Assembly: GCA_002428905.1 (NCBI GenBank)
Contig: DIYD01000103.1
Location: forward strand, 1-6,012
DNA from: Bacteroidetes bacterium UBA6063
Lineage (GTDB): Bacteria > Bacteroidota > Bacteroidia > NS11-12g > UBA9320
DNA: 6,012 nucleotides
Reading direction: 5' to 3'
The first letter of the stretch is position 1. Each line of letters starts with the position of its first letter. The position numbers were made by a program, and so were the translations under genes. Below the pieces are notes generated by a model, which was not told the origin of the DNA, made no database searches, and saw nothing but the letters and a program-made list of their open reading frames with translations. Below are positions 4,692 through 6,012 of the stretch, piece by piece.

Positions 4692-6012
4692 TTGAGAAAA
4701 TTCTTTAGACTCTTCTTTAATTACTACCTGGTGCTTAAGTCCATCTGGTTTGTAATGTTGTTTTTGTTTATAGGATTTTTTGCTCTTGTTGGGTTCGATC
4801 AGGGACAGGATATTTTGAAGACATTGTCGTTTACAACCGACCCTGAATTGATCAGACACACCTGGTTCGTTTATTTCGCAGTAGCCTGGTGGGCCTGGCA
4901 AAGTTTTCGCGCTTCACGTGTTATTTTACACTTCACCTATTTCAATTTCTGGTCGTACAAACCCTCTTACGCGCTGCGCGCACAGGTATTCATCCCCAGA
5001 CTGGTTGCCTCACTCCCCTTCTTTTTGCTGGCCTATGCCGTATATCACTCAACGAAGACTTTTGACACCTTTGTTTTTCTGTTGATCAGTAGTGGCATCT
5101 GGTTGTTTGTTTTTCTTCATTTCAGAAAACGGCTTATCGTTTGGATGCGGAGTTTTAGACCGTTTAAACCCGGCTTGATTCCAGACTATATACCCATTAA
5201 AAATGGCACCTACCCGGCTTACTTCATTTGGTCGAAGCAACGCAGATGGTTTATCTTCCGAATACTTGTGGTAGCTGGCTTATTTCTCCTTATTTATCGC
5301 TATCCGGTTCAGTTCCCACAATACGTGGGCTCAGCGGCTATTGTTTTACTCGGATTTGGTAGCTGGTTGATCCTTGCCACAATTGTGAGCTTTATTGAGA
5401 AATACCTCCGTTTTCCCGTTACATTTAGCATTCTTATGCTGGTTGTGGTCTTCAGCTTCTTTAATAACAATCATGCCATCAGAACACTGGATTCGGCGTA
5501 TCAACCCAGACCAAGCATCAAAACCCATTTTAGCAACTGGGTGAAAGACCGCAAACACGATAAAGACAGTCTGGATGTGTATTTGGTTATGGCCGAAGGA
5601 GGTGGACTGCGATCGGCGTACTGGACCTCTCGCGTATTGGAACGCATTCAGCAGCAAGATGAACGTTTCGCCGATCACATCTATGCATTCAGTGCGGTTT
5701 CTGGCGGAACCATCGGTACACTAACCTTTCACGGTTTGCAACAAAACGGGCACCGAATTCCAACGGAGCAAGACGGTTACCTCAAAAGTGACTTGTTAGC
5801 TCCGGTTACATCGGCACTCATATTTACGGATTTACTTCAGAAGTTTATTCCATTTCCCGTTCGGCAATTAGATCGGGCCAGGGTTCTAGAAAAGTCCTTT
5901 GAACAAAGTTTACCTGCCGAAGATCTTTGGAAGCAAGGCTTTCTGGCGAAATACAGTAAGACCTCTGAACCCGTTATTTTGTTGAACACAACCCACGTTG
6001 AAAGCGGTAAGC
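4692..6012 (+). CDS. patatin-like phospholipase with N-terminal multi-spanning membrane region (3' end outside window)
   Basis: 440 codons are visible. The N-terminal 260 residues are strongly hydrophobic, with about six or seven probable membrane helices (near 16-37, 56-70, 100-118, 124-145, 186-205, 211-232 and 241-259). A patatin-like acyl-hydrolase domain follows from about 295. It shows the oxyanion-hole loop AEGGGLRSAYW (301-311) and the nucleophile elbow SAVSGGTIG (334-342) with Ser337. The first Gly of the usual GxSxG is Ala335. LNTTHVESGK at the right edge matches a downstream conserved patch of this family. The catalytic Asp (DG[GA]) would lie beyond the window. The likely role is lipid acyl hydrolysis at the inner membrane; the substrate is unknown. 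The only start before the first helix is TTG at 4692, after an in-frame TAA at 4674 and an A-rich leader (AAAAGGAAAACAAAACA). ATG at 4755 would cut into the first helix. It follows the DUF2262-like gene by 82 nt with no clear operon link. Confidence 0.87.
   Translation, partial: MRKFFRLFFNYYLVLKSIWFVMLFLFIGFFALVGFDQGQDILKTLSFTTDPELIRHTWFVYFAVAWWAWQSFRASRVILHFTYFNFWSYKPSYALRAQVFIPRLVASLPFFLLAYAVYHSTKTFDTFVFLLISSGIWLFVFLHFRKRLIVWMRSFRPFKPGLIPDYIPIKNGTYPAYFIWSKQRRWFIFRILVVAGLFLLIYRYPVQFPQYVGSAAIVLLGFGSWLILATIVSFIEKYLRFPVTFSILMLVVVFSFFNNNHAIRTLDSAYQPRPSIKTHFSNWVKDRKHDKDSLDVYLVMAEGGGLRSAYWTSRVLERIQQQDERFADHIYAFSAVSGGTIGTLTFHGLQQNGHRIPTEQDGYLKSDLLAPVTSALIFTDLLQKFIPFPVRQLDRARVLEKSFEQSLPAEDLWKQGFLAKYSKTSEPVILLNTTHVESGK

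Noticed and set aside
4668..5678. minus-strand reading frames at 4668-4901, 5049-5240 and 5346-5678
   Set aside because: All are antisense to the membrane and patatin coding region and show no family-like sequence.

Overview
The window looks like chromosomal DNA of a Bacteroidota bacterium, probably Cytophagales-like. The phylum call rests on a PorP/SprF-family outer-membrane protein, exact TAnnTTTG boxes (the Bacteroidota -7 promoter element) in front of several genes, A-rich leaders with no clear Shine-Dalgarno sequence, and a Bacteroidota-type CCA-adding enzyme with an HD domain. The order-level placement is inference. I saw no mobile element, CRISPR array, rRNA, tRNA or phage gene.

Left block, minus strand (1-2336): a compact operon transcribed leftwards. 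It holds cca (CCA tRNA nucleotidyltransferase), then a pRiA4b ORF-3-like protein of unknown role with an acidic tail, then miaA (tRNA dimethylallyltransferase), whose 3' part lies outside the window. The first two genes are 4 nt apart and the last two share one base (TAATG), so co-expression is very likely. Two of the three genes act on tRNA: 3'-CCA synthesis or repair, and A37 prenylation.

Middle block (2337-3961): a 150-nt divergent intergenic region separates cca from a rightward PorP/SprF-like gene with a signal peptide and a predicted outer-membrane beta-barrel. It stands alone, with no other type IX secretion genes beside it. It converges on a leftward monohaem cytochrome c lipoprotein gene. 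The two genes use the two strands of one CTAG palindrome as their stop codons.

Right block, plus strand (3902-6012): a second divergent region precedes a small cytosolic-looking protein that resembles DUF2262-type proteins. After an 82-nt gap comes a patatin-like phospholipase with an N-terminal multi-spanning membrane region. That gene probably starts at TTG and is cut by the right edge of the window.

Apart from the cca-pRiA4b-miaA operon, the genes appear to be independent units. Most of the window is ordinary chromosome. The points most worth a second look are the uncharacterised protein lodged between two tRNA enzymes and the membrane-fused patatin with a degenerate nucleophile elbow.
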